From the NCBI GenBank assembly GCA_021650895.1, contig CP091278.1, forward strand, positions 2,261,659 through 2,325,658: 64,000 nucleotides of DNA, written 5' to 3'. Positions 45,407-55,529 of this stretch are shown here, piece after piece (position 1 is the first letter of the stretch; every line of letters starts with the position of its first letter). A program made the position numbers and the translations under genes. The notes under the pieces are model-generated. The model searched no databases. It was not told the DNA's origin and saw only the letters and a program-made list of their open reading frames with translations. Origin of the DNA: Candidatus Jettenia sp. (GTDB taxonomy: Bacteria > Planctomycetota > Brocadiia > Brocadiales > Brocadiaceae).

Positions 45407-45874
45407 ATGCCAGTAAAACGTTTAAAAGAATTTTTAGATTCTCATAATGTTAAGTATATCACCATCAGCCACTCCCGCATTTTTACTGCTGAAGAGACTG
45501 CAAAATCTGCTCACATTCCCAGGAGAGAATTTGCCAAAACAGTTATAACTAAAATCGGAGGGAAAATTGTCATGTGCGTTCTTCCTGCTTCACGGAGGGT
45601 AAACCTCGATCTTTTGAAGAATGTTGCAGAATCATGTAATGTAGCGCTAGCTAATGAGAAGGAGTTTAAAGATCTGTTTCCCTTATGTGAAATTGGCGCC
45701 ATGCCACCTTTCGGCAATCTTTATGGAATGGATGTTTTTGTGGATGAAACCTTGTCGAAAGGTGAGGAGATAGCATTCAATGCCGGTTCTCATAGGGAAC
45801 TTATTATGATGGCATATAGGGACTTCGATAGATTGGTAAAACCAAAAGTAACAAAATTTTCAATTGAGATATAA
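45407..45874 (+). CDS. YbaK/EbsC-type aminoacyl-tRNA deacylase
   Basis: This protein of 155 residues hydrolyses mischarged tRNAs (Cys- or Ala-tRNA-Pro). AAGGAGG seven bases before the ATG at 45407 is decisive; an upstream ATG at 45374 lacks it. ISHSRIFTAEETA, FAKTVITKIGGKIVMCVLPASRRVNL and GAMPPFGNLYG match the family. HRELIMMAYRDFDRLVKP closes it. Confidence 0.88.
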   Translation: MPVKRLKEFLDSHNVKYITISHSRIFTAEETAKSAHIPRREFAKTVITKIGGKIVMCVLPASRRVNLDLLKNVAESCNVALANEKEFKDLFPLCEIGAMPPFGNLYGMDVFVDETLSKGEEIAFNAGSHRELIMMAYRDFDRLVKPKVTKFSIEI

Positions 45875-45925
45875 TCTTTCTGTTTCTGTTCAATCAAATT
45901 TCAATTTATTCAGCCATGGTATTTT

Positions 45926-46411
45926 ATGTCAAACGATATTAAAAGTATTTTAGAAACAGCTATTTCAGAAGAAAAAAAAGCCCATCAATTCTATTTAAAT
46001 TTAGCGCTTCAGATGAAAGACAGGGGTGCACGCCTCAAATTTGAAATCATGTCTGCTATCGAATTGAAACACTACGAATTCCTGCAATCCTGGTATCAGG
46101 AGAAATTTCAGCACATGCCCGTATTGCCGGAAACAACGGAACTTAAGATTGTACGGCCTGAAATTCCAGCCAAAACAGCACTATTTGATGAGGCCATTAA
46201 AATTATTATGGATACAGAACGAAGGGCTTATGAATTTTACAAGAATGCCTGTGAGGTCTCAACACATGCGAGTGACAAGGAAGCATTTCGTATGCTTGCT
46301 AACATGGAACTATCTCATTACGAGCAATTCCGGACAGAGTATAACTATATGACGGAAACCACTATTCGCTTTGCCAGCGAAGATATTCCATGGATGATGG
46401 AGGTATATTAA
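45926..46411 (+). CDS. Ferritin-like (rubrerythrin-type) diiron protein, paralogue
   Basis: This 161-residue protein has two helical halves with Glu and ExxH ligands: EEKKAHQFY with AIELKHYEFL, and TERRAYEFY with NMELSHYEQF. It has no rubredoxin tail. It is a diverged paralogue of the 39.5 kb protein. Peroxide reduction or iron storage is inferred from the family. Confidence 0.82.
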   Translation: MSNDIKSILETAISEEKKAHQFYLNLALQMKDRGARLKFEIMSAIELKHYEFLQSWYQEKFQHMPVLPETTELKIVRPEIPAKTALFDEAIKIIMDTERRAYEFYKNACEVSTHASDKEAFRMLANMELSHYEQFRTEYNYMTETTIRFASEDIPWMMEVY

Positions 46412-47177
46412 TACATCCCCTTTCATTTTCTGTAGTTACTTAAATGACAAATGTAGCATATTGCACTCTCGTAATGACACATATCTGTAACATGTCACAC
46501 TTTTCCTCTTACTGCAAATAAGTAATATCAGCGCTGCCCCTGGCATATACGTCGTAAAAGTATTGTTTTTCATTATACCTCTTCTTATTCTCTACCTATA
46601 GAGAAAGTTGCATGAGAAGCGCAGTGCAGCTTCTTACCTTCCTTACTCTGAATCATAATTTTACATTAAGAATCCCTTTGGCAAGCATATTGCTAACATA
46701 ACTAAACACTTGCCTATCCATCTTATTATATAGGCAATAAAACTGGCTGGTTCAATCGTCTTCAATTATATTCAAAACACTCGGTACGTTTCCATCTCAA
46801 AGTATAAGCTCAATCCCATGTCCAATTCAAAATGAATGGGAGCAATCCAAAAAATCCCAAAAGCTATAGTACTTCAATGATGAAACCGAACCTATCCTCA
46901 ACAGAGGAAAGACTACCCCGCCAGTCATTGCGAGGGTCTTGTCCCGAAGCAATCCTTTACAAGTTTCAGAAGAGATTGCTTCGGAAAAAACCCTCGCAAT
47001 GACATGTTTAAGATTCCGTAACGTTCCCTATACCAGCATACAACCAAAGACTCATGCGCCACATTTTGTTCGGTTTCATCTCTTGGATGCTATAAATTTA
47101 ATACACAACCCTCCTGAAACCCAATAAAAGGCAGAAAAAATCCAATATGGCAAATTTGTTAATGAGAGGTAAATTAT
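46412..47177. other. Gap with one short MITE-like hairpin
   Basis: About 770 bp. Apart from the element at 46924-47003, only AT-rich sequence without a supported gene was found. AATCCCTTTGGCAAGCATATTGCT near 46672 recurs with changes near 48528. Confidence 0.5.
46924..47003. repeat. 80-bp MITE-like hairpin
   Basis: Exact 14-bp inverted ends (GTCATTGCGAGGGT/ACCCTCGCAATGAC) enclose a second exact pair, CCGAAGCAATC/GATTGCTTCGG. Very similar GTCATTGCGAGG elements are common in many bacterial genomes. Confidence 0.8.
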
Positions 47178-47828
47178 ATGAAAATATTCCTATCAGCAAT
47201 CCTGTTCATCGTAACGATTACAGGTATCTCCACACAGTGTACCGCTGAGCAAACCATGCTTATTGAAGATTTTGAGCATGGATTAAAACCTCAATGGAGA
47301 AGCAGGACGATCCACGGAAAGACTCAATACCGCATTATCAAAACGGAAAACAACTACGTATTAAAAGCTGAAAGCACAGCCTCGGCATCGGCTTTAATTT
47401 ATCGATATCAATATAACCTTAAGGAATATCCTATATTAACGTGGAGATGGAAAGTAACAAATGTTATTAAAAAAGGCAATATAATGACTAAGGGAGGTGG
47501 TGATTGCGCAGCAAGGATATATGTTGTATTTCCCTCCTGGTTTTTGTTATTAACAAGAAGTATCAGCTACGTCTGGACAAACAAGCTCATAAAAGGAAAA
47601 TATTTTCCAAGCCCGTTTCATTCAAAGTCAATTATAGTTGCAGTTGAAAGCGGAAGCGAAAATATAGGAAAATGGGTTACAGAACAAAGGAATGTTTACG
47701 AAGATTTTAAGAAGGTTTTTAGGGAAGAGCCACCGCTCGTAGGGGGGATAGCTATCATGACAGATACGGACAATACAGGAGAATCAGTTACCGCTTATTA
47801 TGATGATATAAAGATCGGGAAGCCATAA
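47178..47828 (+). CDS. Secreted DUF3047 protein
   Basis: This 216-residue protein has a signal peptide (cleavage about residue 23) and the DUF3047 pattern: EDFEHGLKPQWRSR, LTWRWKVTNVI, GGDCAARIYVVFP, WTEQRNVYEDFKKVF and GIAIMTDTDNTGESVTAYYDDI. The fold is probably a beta jelly roll. The function is not known. AGAGG lies before the ATG. Confidence 0.82.
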   Translation: MKIFLSAILFIVTITGISTQCTAEQTMLIEDFEHGLKPQWRSRTIHGKTQYRIIKTENNYVLKAESTASASALIYRYQYNLKEYPILTWRWKVTNVIKKGNIMTKGGGDCAARIYVVFPSWFLLLTRSISYVWTNKLIKGKYFPSPFHSKSIIVAVESGSENIGKWVTEQRNVYEDFKKVFREEPPLVGGIAIMTDTDNTGESVTAYYDDIKIGKP

Positions 47829-47865
47829 AACAAATTACAAATAACCATTACAAAAACGCGTAAAT

Positions 47866-47886
47866 GTAGGGTGAGGCTTTAGCCTC
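47866..47886 (+). repeat. Half copy of the GTAGGGCAA repeat, abutting another element
   Basis: GTAGGGTGAGGCTTTAGCCTC, cut off where the CATATGCATC element begins. This suggests that the latter inserted into it. Confidence 0.6.
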
Positions 47887-48240
47887 ATATGCATCAAGCT
47901 AAGAATAGTGTTCCATGAAAAAGGAGGTATCCCTTTGGAGAAAGAGCAATGTGTGTCCACGTTCCCCTCTAATTCCCCTAATCCCCCTTTAAAAAACTTA
48001 TCCTTACCCACAAGTTAGGTAGGGAGCGAAGGTAGAAGCAAGGTAAACCACGAAGTACACGAAGAAAGAAGAACGTAGAGACGCAAGATTTTGCGTCTTT
48101 ACAATTGAGGTAGGGGTATGTTGTTTCGCCTCAAGAAGGGATCGATCATAAAAAGAATTTATTGAGATTTGGAACTCTCTTATTCTTCGTGTACTTCGTG
48201 TTCTTTGTGGTATTTAAAGATGTGGGTAAGGACAAGCTTT
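47886..48240 (+). repeat. Nested inverted-repeat element, copy 1
   Basis: It begins with CATATGCATCAAGCTAA, as copy 2 does at 55595. Its core, 47997-48236, has near-exact inverted ends CTTATCCTTACCCACA/TGTGGGTAAGGACAAG and an internal inverted pair CACGAAGTACACGAAG/CTTCGTGTACTTCGTG. The distal CATATG end of copy 2 is missing, so this copy is truncated. Confidence 0.75.
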
Positions 48241-48278
48241 AAAAAAGGGGGAAAAAGAAGGATAAGTTTAGAAAAGCA

Positions 48279-48403
48279 GGGTGGCATGGACAAACCGTGT
48301 CCCCGTACGCCTTGAACGGGGGCACGATTTGTCCGTGTTGTTCGAATACACCCGTGGATAGGGAATATACCACACTGACAAACAAAGTTTGTCAGTGCCA
48401 CCC
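48279..48403. repeat. GGGTGGCA inverted-repeat element
   Basis: It begins GGGTGGCATGGACAAACC and ends GTTTGTCAGTGCCACCC. Inside are paired GGACAAA/TTTGTCC segments. Related to 25808-25888 and 55443-55502. Confidence 0.7.
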
Positions 48404-48561
48404 AGGAATAGGCTTAAAGAGAATAAAAATTTCTCGAGAGACGCCCCTGGTCAGACATCTCTTTATGGTATTCTAAAGATGTGGGTTAGGCTACCTTTGG
48501 CAACGGCTCTTAAATCTCTACACCAGGAATCCTTTGGCAAGTATATTGCTGAATCAAATCT

Positions 48562-49251
48562 ATGATAATGAAGGATAAGAAATCAATAATAAAGTTCGGC
48601 ATACTCATAATGATTATTGGCAGTATATTTCTTGTGTTCAGGTATACCTCTTTATCACAATACATTCAGAAAGATAAACTTCTGTATATCCTTAACCAGC
48701 TCAGAGGACATTGGTGGGGCCCTATTGCTTTTATCTTTTTTTATGGAGTCGGATGTATTGTTGCAATCCCCGGTTCGCTCTTAACGTTATTAGGCGGGAT
48801 GGTATTTGGGGTGGTATGGGGAACGATGTATAATTTAATTGCTGCTAACCTCGGCGCTACCTTTGCATTTCTTATGGCGAGGTATTTTGGTCGGGACTTT
48901 GTAGCTAAACTTGTGAAAGGGAAGGTAGAGAAATACGAGAAAAAGATAGCCGGTCATGGTTTCCGATTTATATTCACGTTGCGATTGATACCTATAATTC
49001 CTTTCAACGGACTTAATATCGGCGCAGGTCTTTCCGGCATTAAATATCGTGATTACTTACTGGGTTCTGCCCTGGGTATGATACCAGACACGTTTATTTA
49101 TACCTATTTTGCAGATTCACTCTTTCAAGGGGCAACGGGGAGTTGGAAAAAAGCGCTTATTAATCTGATAATCGCAGGCTCACTCCTGATACTCATTTCG
49201 CTAATACCAATTCTCTATAAAAGGTTTAAAAAAGGAGAAAATTATGGCTGA
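48562..49251 (+). CDS. TVP38/TMEM64 family membrane protein
   Basis: This 229-residue protein has the SNARE-associated (VTT) domain: VGCIVAIPGSLLTLLGGMVFG, then FGRDFVAKL and FRFIFTLRLIPIIPFNGLNIGAGLSGIKYRDYLLGSALGMIPDT. Its C-terminal helices are LINLIIAGSLLILISLIPI. Its stop overlaps the start of the next gene by eight bases, so it is cotranscribed with a disulfide reductase. This pairing is common, but the transported substrate is unknown. Confidence 0.88.
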   Translation: MIMKDKKSIIKFGILIMIIGSIFLVFRYTSLSQYIQKDKLLYILNQLRGHWWGPIAFIFFYGVGCIVAIPGSLLTLLGGMVFGVVWGTMYNLIAANLGATFAFLMARYFGRDFVAKLVKGKVEKYEKKIAGHGFRFIFTLRLIPIIPFNGLNIGAGLSGIKYRDYLLGSALGMIPDTFIYTYFADSLFQGATGSWKKALINLIIAGSLLILISLIPILYKRFKKGENYG

Positions 49252-50668
49252 TTTCGATCTCACAATAATTGGCGGCGGGGTCGGTGGATTAAATGTAGCA
49301 AGCGGAGCTGTTCAGCTTGGAGCCAGGGTTGCCCTTATTGAGAAAAACAAGCTGGGTGGAGACTGCCTCTATTCCGGATGTGTTCCTACAAAAACACTAC
49401 TTCGTTCTGCAAAGATAGCCTGGCTTATGAGAAGGACTAAAGAGTATGGTTTAGACGAGATGCCTTTTTCATTTGATTTTAAGAACGTTATGAACCATAA
49501 GAGGGATGTGATAACAAAAATTAGCACGCATGATGACCCAAAAAGATTTGAGAACATGGGAATAAAAGTCTTTTTTGGTAACGGGAGATTTATCGATCCT
49601 CATACCTTTGAACTGAATAGTCATAGAATTATCAGTAGAAAATTTGTTATCGCTACAGGATCACGGGCAATTGCTATCCCGATTAAAGGACTTGAGGAGA
49701 TCAAATATTTAACTAATGAAAGTGCCCTTGAGTTAGATTATTTACCCGGATCAATAATTATATTGGGAGCCGGACCTATAGGGCTTGAGTTTGCACAAAT
49801 ATTTGCAAGATTTGGTACCAAAGTAACTATTGTAGAAAAAATGGGGCACATTTTACCCCATGAGGATAAGGAGGTTGCCGATACTCTGACGTCCATCCTC
49901 AGGGAGGAGGGAATTGAGATACACACACATTGTGATGTAGATAGTGTAAAACAAGAAGGGAATCAAAAACTAGTAGCAGTCAGAAGCAACGGACAGGAAA
50001 GGATATTTTGTGCTAACGATTTTATGATTGCTATCGGGCGTACACCAAATACCGACGGGCTCAATCTTGAAGCTGCCGGAGTTAAGACAGAAAAGAAGGC
50101 AATTGCGGTAAATAAGTATATGCGCACTACTGCTAAGAATATATGGGCATGTGGGGATGTAACAGGGCAGTACCTGTTTACCCATACAGCAGAATATCAG
50201 GCGGGTCTTGTAATACAAAATGCCTTGATCCCTCTTGTGAAAAGAAAAGCAGACTATCGTGTGGTTCCGTGGGTTACTTTTACCGATCCTGAACTGGGAC
50301 GGGTAGGGTTAACTGAAGATGAGGCACGAAAAAAATATCATCAGATAAAGGTATATACGTATGATATAAAAGATTTAGACAAGGCAATTATCGAAGGTGA
50401 AGAGAAGGGGATTGTTAAGATTGTTTGCACCAGCAGAGGCATGCTATTAGGCGCTCATGCCCTTGCGCCACAGGGAGGGGAAATAGTACATGAATTTATT
50501 CTGGCAATGAAGAATAACCTGAGGGTGAGAAATATTGCCGATGCGATCCATGTCTATCCAACATTTGCTCTGGCAGTGAAAAGGACAACAGATAAGTACT
50601 ATGCCGAAAAGCTATTCTCAGGATGGGTTCCCAAAGTTACCAGAAAGCTAATACGCTGGTTTGGATAA
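49244..50668 (+). CDS. Mercuric-reductase-like pyridine nucleotide-disulfide oxidoreductase
   Basis: This 474-residue flavoprotein has FAD-binding IIGGGVGGLNVASGA near residues 8-22, the redox-active GGDCLYSGCVPTKT near 38-51, and NAD-binding IILGAGPIGLEFAQIF near 170. VYPTFALAVKRTTDKYY replaces the usual C-terminal His-Pro base, as in other MerA-like proteins of this group. No N-terminal HMA domain or C-terminal vicinal Cys pair, so mercury reduction is doubtful. Coupled to the TVP38-type gene. Confidence 0.88.
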   Translation: MADFDLTIIGGGVGGLNVASGAVQLGARVALIEKNKLGGDCLYSGCVPTKTLLRSAKIAWLMRRTKEYGLDEMPFSFDFKNVMNHKRDVITKISTHDDPKRFENMGIKVFFGNGRFIDPHTFELNSHRIISRKFVIATGSRAIAIPIKGLEEIKYLTNESALELDYLPGSIIILGAGPIGLEFAQIFARFGTKVTIVEKMGHILPHEDKEVADTLTSILREEGIEIHTHCDVDSVKQEGNQKLVAVRSNGQERIFCANDFMIAIGRTPNTDGLNLEAAGVKTEKKAIAVNKYMRTTAKNIWACGDVTGQYLFTHTAEYQAGLVIQNALIPLVKRKADYRVVPWVTFTDPELGRVGLTEDEARKKYHQIKVYTYDIKDLDKAIIEGEEKGIVKIVCTSRGMLLGAHALAPQGGEIVHEFILAMKNNLRVRNIADAIHVYPTFALAVKRTTDKYYAEKLFSGWVPKVTRKLIRWFG

Positions 50669-50838
50669 TCGATTCTCATGGTAAACGGCAGAATCCCGAA
50701 ACAGTTACAGAACAAACAAAAATTACAACAGCTTTTCCTCTGAATTCTTTCCAGCCCCGGAAGCTATAGGACATCATTTAATACTCTGATGCAACTACCA
50801 GAAATACCGTATCAAAATAATTTTTGGAGATAATAAAC

Positions 50839-51651
50839 ATGAGAAGATTAGAAGGAAAAAACGCTCTGATAACAGGCGCAACCTCAGGCATTGGCTATGC
50901 TATTGCTGTCCGATTTTCACAAGAGGGCGCAAATGTCGCTATTAATTATCGCCAAGATGATGAAAAAGTTGAAGATGTCCTGTCTACTGTCCGAAATATC
51001 TGTCTATCGGTAAAGGGTTTTGGCTGTAAGGATCTCGTGGTTCAGGGCGATGTATCAAAAGAGGATGATGTGGTAAGAATGTTTCGCGAGGTTATAACAG
51101 AATGGGGTAGATTGGATATTATGATAAATAATGCAGGTATCCAGAAATCAAGCATAAGCCATGAGAACGATATGAGAGATTTTGACAAGGTTATAGCGGT
51201 TAATCTTCGTGGCGCTTATTTATGTGCCCGCGAGGCAATAAAGCATTTCTTATCCCGCGAAGGTGGTGGAGTAATCCTCAACAACTCCAGCGTTCACGAA
51301 ATTATTCCTAAACCTAATTATCTCAGTTACGCCATTAGTAAAGGCGGCATGGGAAATCTAACCAGGACTCTGGCATTGGAATATGCGGGCAGAGGAATAC
51401 GGGTCAATGCTGTAGGTCCGGGGGCAATCATTACTCCCATAAATAAAGCCTGGACTGATGACCCGAATCGGCGGGCGGAAGTGGAAAGACATATTCCTAT
51501 GGGTCGTTCCGGAACCCCTGAAGAAATTGCTGCTGTATTTGCCTTTTTGGCTTCGGATGATGCTTCGTATATTACCGGCCAAACCATATACGCCTGCGGC
51601 GGACTTACTCTTTATCCGGATTTTCGTAAAGACTGGTCCTCTGGTGGATAA
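50839..51651 (+). CDS. Glucose 1-dehydrogenase-like SDR
   Basis: This 270-residue short-chain dehydrogenase has the nucleotide-binding TGATSGIG at 14-21, NNAG, Ser in ILNNSSVHE and the catalytic YxxxK in YLSYAISKGG. The GAIITPINKAWTDDPNRRAEVERHIPMGR segment is typical of bacterial glucose 1-dehydrogenases. TGGAG eight bases before the ATG at 50839 decides the start. Followed by pentose-phosphate genes, it may feed glucose into gluconolactone. The substrate is inferred. Confidence 0.82.
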   Translation: MRRLEGKNALITGATSGIGYAIAVRFSQEGANVAINYRQDDEKVEDVLSTVRNICLSVKGFGCKDLVVQGDVSKEDDVVRMFREVITEWGRLDIMINNAGIQKSSISHENDMRDFDKVIAVNLRGAYLCAREAIKHFLSREGGGVILNNSSVHEIIPKPNYLSYAISKGGMGNLTRTLALEYAGRGIRVNAVGPGAIITPINKAWTDDPNRRAEVERHIPMGRSGTPEEIAAVFAFLASDDASYITGQTIYACGGLTLYPDFRKDWSSGG

Positions 51652-52079
51652 ATTTCATGTAAAGTGGTTGATGGGCAATCGGCAACGATGCCCGTAATAT
51701 ATTCGCTCAACATGCTATGAATTTAGTAATTGAATTTTTACCCTTTCATGAGTATCTTGGGAGAATTATGGAAATAAGTAATCCCCCTTCTAAACACTTG
51801 CACATTTTCCCCCTTTTTTAAAGGGGGATCAAGGGGGATTATCATAGTGAGAAGCGACAAAAAACATCCTAAATTATACAAGATAAGAGCTTATGAGAGA
51901 TGTATGGAGAAAAAGGCTAGAAAAATTAATCAAATATGCAAGGTTATACAGAAAGGATAAAGGAGGCCTGCGCTTTAATATTACGCCATTACGATGATTT
52001 TCAATTTACAGATTACAGAAACAAATTTTTCTCACTATCTCTTCGGTTACTTTAAAACGAGTTAACAAGGAGGTAAGAT
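51652..52079. other. Gap with AAGGGGGATT palindrome
   Basis: About 430 bp; contains the repeat at 51780-51840 and no recognised gene. AACAAGGAGG just before 52080 is the ribosome binding site of rpiB. Confidence 0.6.
51780..51840. repeat. AATCCCCCTT palindromic repeat
   Basis: Ends AATCCCCCTT and AAGGGGGATT are inverted copies, with an inner TTTTCCCCCTTTTTTAAAGG hairpin. Related to the sequence inserted in folC at about 10.2 kb. Confidence 0.75.
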
Positions 52080-52562
52080 ATGCGGATTGCTATTGGAGCT
52101 GACCATGAGGGATTCATGTTGAAGGAAAACCTTATCATGTATCTGCGTGAACTAAAATACGAAGTCGTGGACGTGGGCACACACAACACCGAGTCTGTAG
52201 ATTACCCTGATTTTGCAGAAGCTGTTGGAATTGCCATAAGAGAGGGCCGCGCCGACCGGGGTATTCTCATCTGCTGTAGCGGCGTTGGAGCTTCCGTGGC
52301 AGCAACCAAGATACCTGGCATTCGCGCCGGGCTCTGTCACGATACCTACTCTGCTCATCAGGGGGTAGAGCACGATGACATGAATATTCTTGTACTCGGG
52401 GCATGCGTGGTCGGGCGTGATTTGGCACGAGAACTTGTTCGGGCATTTGTAGGAGCTAAATTTACCGGCGAGGAGCGGCACTGCCGCAGGCTGGAAAAGA
52501 TTCGTGTGCTGGAAAAACGCTATCACCAGCAAACGGTACATGAGAGGCAGAAGGAGCTATGA
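52080..52562 (+). CDS. rpiB: Ribose-5-phosphate isomerase B
   Basis: This 160-residue RpiB/LacA/LacB-type isomerase interconverts ribose 5-phosphate and ribulose 5-phosphate. It has [13 protein letters not shown] at 5-17, [16 protein letters not shown] near 37, and the active-site Cys in [17 protein letters not shown] with [11 protein letters not shown] following. Sampled composition is about 55 percent GC, higher than most of the window. It leads a run with gnd and zwf in the same direction. Confidence 0.93.
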   Translation: MRIAIGADHEGFMLKENLIMYLRELKYEVVDVGTHNTESVDYPDFAEAVGIAIREGRADRGILICCSGVGASVAATKIPGIRAGLCHDTYSAHQGVEHDDMNILVLGACVVGRDLARELVRAFVGAKFTGEERHCRRLEKIRVLEKRYHQQTVHERQKEL

Positions 52563-52616
52563 ATCCTTCAAAAATATTTTCACCTATCTAATTTTGTTCT
52601 GAAAGGAGGATTCGCT

Positions 52617-53600
52617 ATGCAATTGGGTATGATTGGTTTGGGAAGAATGGGAGCAAACATGGTACGGCGTTTAATACGCGGAGAGCATCACTGTATCGTG
52701 TACAATCGGACCCCCGATAAAGTAAAAGAATTCATCAACGAAGGGGCAACCGGAACAACATCTCTGGAAGAATTTGTCAGCAAGCTTAGTAAGCCACGGG
52801 TAGCGTGGGTTATGGTTCCCTCCGGTGATCCAACCGAACAGATGGTATTAGCATTGGGAGAGCGCATGGAGCCAGGCGACATTATCGTCGATGGCGGCAA
52901 CTCTTACTACAAAGATGACGTGCGCCGCGCAAAGTTCCTGAAAGGGAAAGGGATTCATTATGTCGACGTAGGCACAAGTGGTGGCATCTGGGGGCGTGAG
53001 CGTGGCTATTGCCTGATGATAGGAGGAGAAACTGATACCATCAAACACCTCCTGCCCCTTTTCAAAACCCTTGCACCAGGACGCGGAGAGATATCTCGTA
53101 CCCCCGGACGTGAAAACACAGAAAGCACAGCCGAACATGGCTACCTTCACTGTGGTCCAAATGGCGCTGGTCATTTTGTCAAGATGATCCACAACGGTAT
53201 CGAATATGGTATGATGCAGGCTTATGCGGAGGGTTTCGACATACTAAAAAATGCAAATTCGGAGAATCTACCCGAAGATTGTCAATACAACTTCAATTTC
53301 GCTGATATTGCCGAGGTATGGAGACGAGGAAGTGTTGTCGGATCGTGGCTTCTTGATCTGACGGCAATGGCGCTTCTGGAAAATCCAACGCTATCTGACT
53401 ACTCAGGATTTGTGCAAGATTCCGGTGAAGGACGGTGGACGATTATGGCGGCCATTGAAGAAGGCGTGCCAGTCAATGTACTTTCTGCTGCACTTTATAC
53501 CCGTTTTCGTTCGCGGCAGGAACATACCTTTGCTGAAAAGCTGCTATCAGCCATGCGGTTTAAGTTTGGCGGCCATGTTGAATATCCTGCGAAAGGATAG
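52617..53600 (+). CDS. gnd: 6-phosphogluconate dehydrogenase, decarboxylating (short form)
   Basis: This 327-residue short-type enzyme has the NAD-binding [16 protein letters not shown] and the catalytic segment [24 protein letters not shown], with [10 protein letters not shown] before it. It converts 6-phosphogluconate to ribulose 5-phosphate. Short forms usually prefer NAD. AAAGGAGG lies upstream of its ATG. It is 54 bp after rpiB and before zwf. Confidence 0.93.
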   Translation: MQLGMIGLGRMGANMVRRLIRGEHHCIVYNRTPDKVKEFINEGATGTTSLEEFVSKLSKPRVAWVMVPSGDPTEQMVLALGERMEPGDIIVDGGNSYYKDDVRRAKFLKGKGIHYVDVGTSGGIWGRERGYCLMIGGETDTIKHLLPLFKTLAPGRGEISRTPGRENTESTAEHGYLHCGPNGAGHFVKMIHNGIEYGMMQAYAEGFDILKNANSENLPEDCQYNFNFADIAEVWRRGSVVGSWLLDLTAMALLENPTLSDYSGFVQDSGEGRWTIMAAIEEGVPVNVLSAALYTRFRSRQEHTFAEKLLSAMRFKFGGHVEYPAKG

Positions 53601-53737
53601 TAATAGATTATCCGTGGTAAATATCGTATAGTATTATGAATAAATTCTTTTATAATTTAAAAGGCTGGTAAAAGTATTATAGCACAGTTTTTTCGGATTC
53701 TCATAGTTGCCGCTGTACCCACCACTTAAGGGAGAAT

Positions 53738-55279
53738 ATGATGGTATTCGGAGACGAAAAGAGTAAAGTTATTGAGCCGCTAGGGCGAATAAGTAACCCT
53801 TGCATCATGGTTATCTTTGGCGCTTCCGGCGATTTGGCTAAACGTAAACTCATCCCCGCGCTCTATAACCTGGCAAGAGAGCGCTTGCTCTCTAAAGAAT
53901 TTGCGGTTGTCGGATTCGCCCGCCGCAAGATGAGTCATGAAGAATTCCGTGAAAAGATTAGCCAGGATATGAAAGAGCTTGGCATGGGCGAGCTTGATCC
54001 TGATTTGTGGAATTGGCTTGTCCAGCGACTTTATTATCTGCCAGGGGATGTTCAGGATCCAAATGCCTACCAACAGCTTCAGAATTTATTGACAGATGTA
54101 GATAAAAAGCATGGCACACAGGGAAATTATCTGTACTACCTCGCAACAGACCCTGAATTCTTTTCTCGAATTATCCGGCAATTCGGCTCTGCCGGACTTG
54201 TACGCGAAGAGAACAGCCACTGGAGAAGGGTCATAATTGAGAAGCCCTTCGGACGTGATCTGGATTCTGCGCGTGCCCTTAACCAGGAAATCAGAGAGGT
54301 GCTAAACGAGAGTCAAATCTACCGCATTGATCATTACCTTGGTAAGGAAACTGTGCAAAATATCCTGGTATTTCGCTTCGCCAATGGCATTTTTGAGCCC
54401 ATTTGGAATAGACGTTACATCGATCATGTACAAATAACCGTTGCCGAGAGTATTGGCGTAGGACAACGCGGCGGATACTACGATAACGCGGGGGCTTTAC
54501 GCGACATGGTGCCTAATCATATATTTCAGTTGCTTACCTTGACGGCAATGGAACCGCCTATCTCCTTTGAGGCAAATGCAGTACGAGACGAGCAGGTTAA
54601 GATTTTACGTGCTATTCAATATATATCACCAGAAGAAGTCCTCAGGTACACCGTAAGAGGGCAGTATGGTGAAGGCATTGTTGGAGAACAAAGGACGCCT
54701 GCTTATCGGTCAGAGCAGAATGTCTCTCCTAACTCTTATACTGAAACGTTCGTAGCATTAAAGCTGTATATAGATAACTGGCGCTGGGCAAATGTTCCTT
54801 TTTATCTTCGGACTGGAAAACGGCTTCCCTGCCGTGTTACCGAAATTGCCATTCAATTTAAGAGCGCCCCCTTTGTGCTGTTCCGGAAAACGGCTGTTGA
54901 GCAATTAAAACCTAATTTATTGGTACTTTATATCCAGCCTAACGAGGGTATTTCGTTAAATTTCGGGGCTAAAATACCAGGCCCAATCGTACGGATGGGC
55001 GCCGTCGATATGGAGTTTCGCTATGCAGACTATTTTGGCAGCACACCAAGCACCGGACATGAGAGATTGCTCTATGATTGCATGCTGGGAGATGCAACCC
55101 TGTTTCAACGAGCTGATATGGTTGAAGCAGGCTGGAGCGTGGTATCCACAATCCAGGATGTATGGAAAGCGCTCCCTTATCGGAAATTTCCCAATTATGC
55201 AGCCGGAACCTGGGGGCCACAAGAAGCTGATGATTTAATGGCAAGAGATGGGCGGGAGTGGAGAAAGTGCATCTCGTAA
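53738..55279 (+). CDS. zwf: Glucose-6-phosphate 1-dehydrogenase
   Basis: This 513-residue enzyme oxidises glucose 6-phosphate to 6-phosphogluconolactone. It has NADP-binding [21 protein letters not shown] near residues 28-48, substrate-binding [13 protein letters not shown] near 196-208, and [11 protein letters not shown] near 347. It is full length. AAGGGAG precedes the ATG. The next pathway gene, pgl, follows after 1.1 kb of repeats, so the block is a pathway cluster rather than one tight operon. Confidence 0.95.
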   Translation: MMVFGDEKSKVIEPLGRISNPCIMVIFGASGDLAKRKLIPALYNLARERLLSKEFAVVGFARRKMSHEEFREKISQDMKELGMGELDPDLWNWLVQRLYYLPGDVQDPNAYQQLQNLLTDVDKKHGTQGNYLYYLATDPEFFSRIIRQFGSAGLVREENSHWRRVIIEKPFGRDLDSARALNQEIREVLNESQIYRIDHYLGKETVQNILVFRFANGIFEPIWNRRYIDHVQITVAESIGVGQRGGYYDNAGALRDMVPNHIFQLLTLTAMEPPISFEANAVRDEQVKILRAIQYISPEEVLRYTVRGQYGEGIVGEQRTPAYRSEQNVSPNSYTETFVALKLYIDNWRWANVPFYLRTGKRLPCRVTEIAIQFKSAPFVLFRKTAVEQLKPNLLVLYIQPNEGISLNFGAKIPGPIVRMGAVDMEFRYADYFGSTPSTGHERLLYDCMLGDATLFQRADMVEAGWSVVSTIQDVWKALPYRKFPNYAAGTWGPQEADDLMARDGREWRKCIS

Positions 55280-55377
55280 ATTATTCGATAGTTTACATTA
55301 GATTGGGTTTTGAAAGGCAAAACTCAATGGCCTTTTTTACCCACCCCTTAGTTCCCTCCTAAGAGAGGACTAAGGGG

Positions 55378-55529
55378 CATAAGCGTTAACTTAAGAAGTA
55401 AAATAATCTTACCTTATGACTATAACCGCACTCTCAGATTGAACACGGACAAACCCTATCCCTGTTCAAGACATACAGGGACAGGGTTTGTCCGTGCCAC
55501 CCCAAATACTTCTTAAGTTAACGCTTATG
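55378..55529. mobile_element. 152-bp MITE with 23-bp terminal inverted repeats and a 10-bp target duplication
   Basis: Positions 55378-55400 and 55507-55529 are exact inverted copies (ends CATAAGCGTTAACTTAAG). GACTAAGGGG occurs directly on both sides (55368-55377 and 55530-55539), as expected for a target-site duplication. The middle holds the GGACAAACCCT/AGGGTTTGTCC hairpin. No transposase is encoded. Confidence 0.8.
55443..55502. repeat. GGACAAACCC inverted-repeat module
   Basis: CACGGACAAACCCT and AGGGTTTGTCCGTG enclose a CCTGTTC...ACAGGGACAGG centre, followed by CCACCCC. It is related to the elements at 25.8 and 48.3 kb and forms the centre of the MITE. Confidence 0.7.

Larger units (their letters stand above)
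47829..48561. other. Gap packed with several repeat elements
   Basis: About 730 bp before the TVP38-type gene. It holds the repeats at 47866-47886, 47886-48240 and 48279-48403. No gene was recognised. Confidence 0.6.

Noticed and set aside
46939-47127. Open frame near 47 kb
   Set aside because: It is a translation of the GTCATTGCGAGG hairpin element and its flank.
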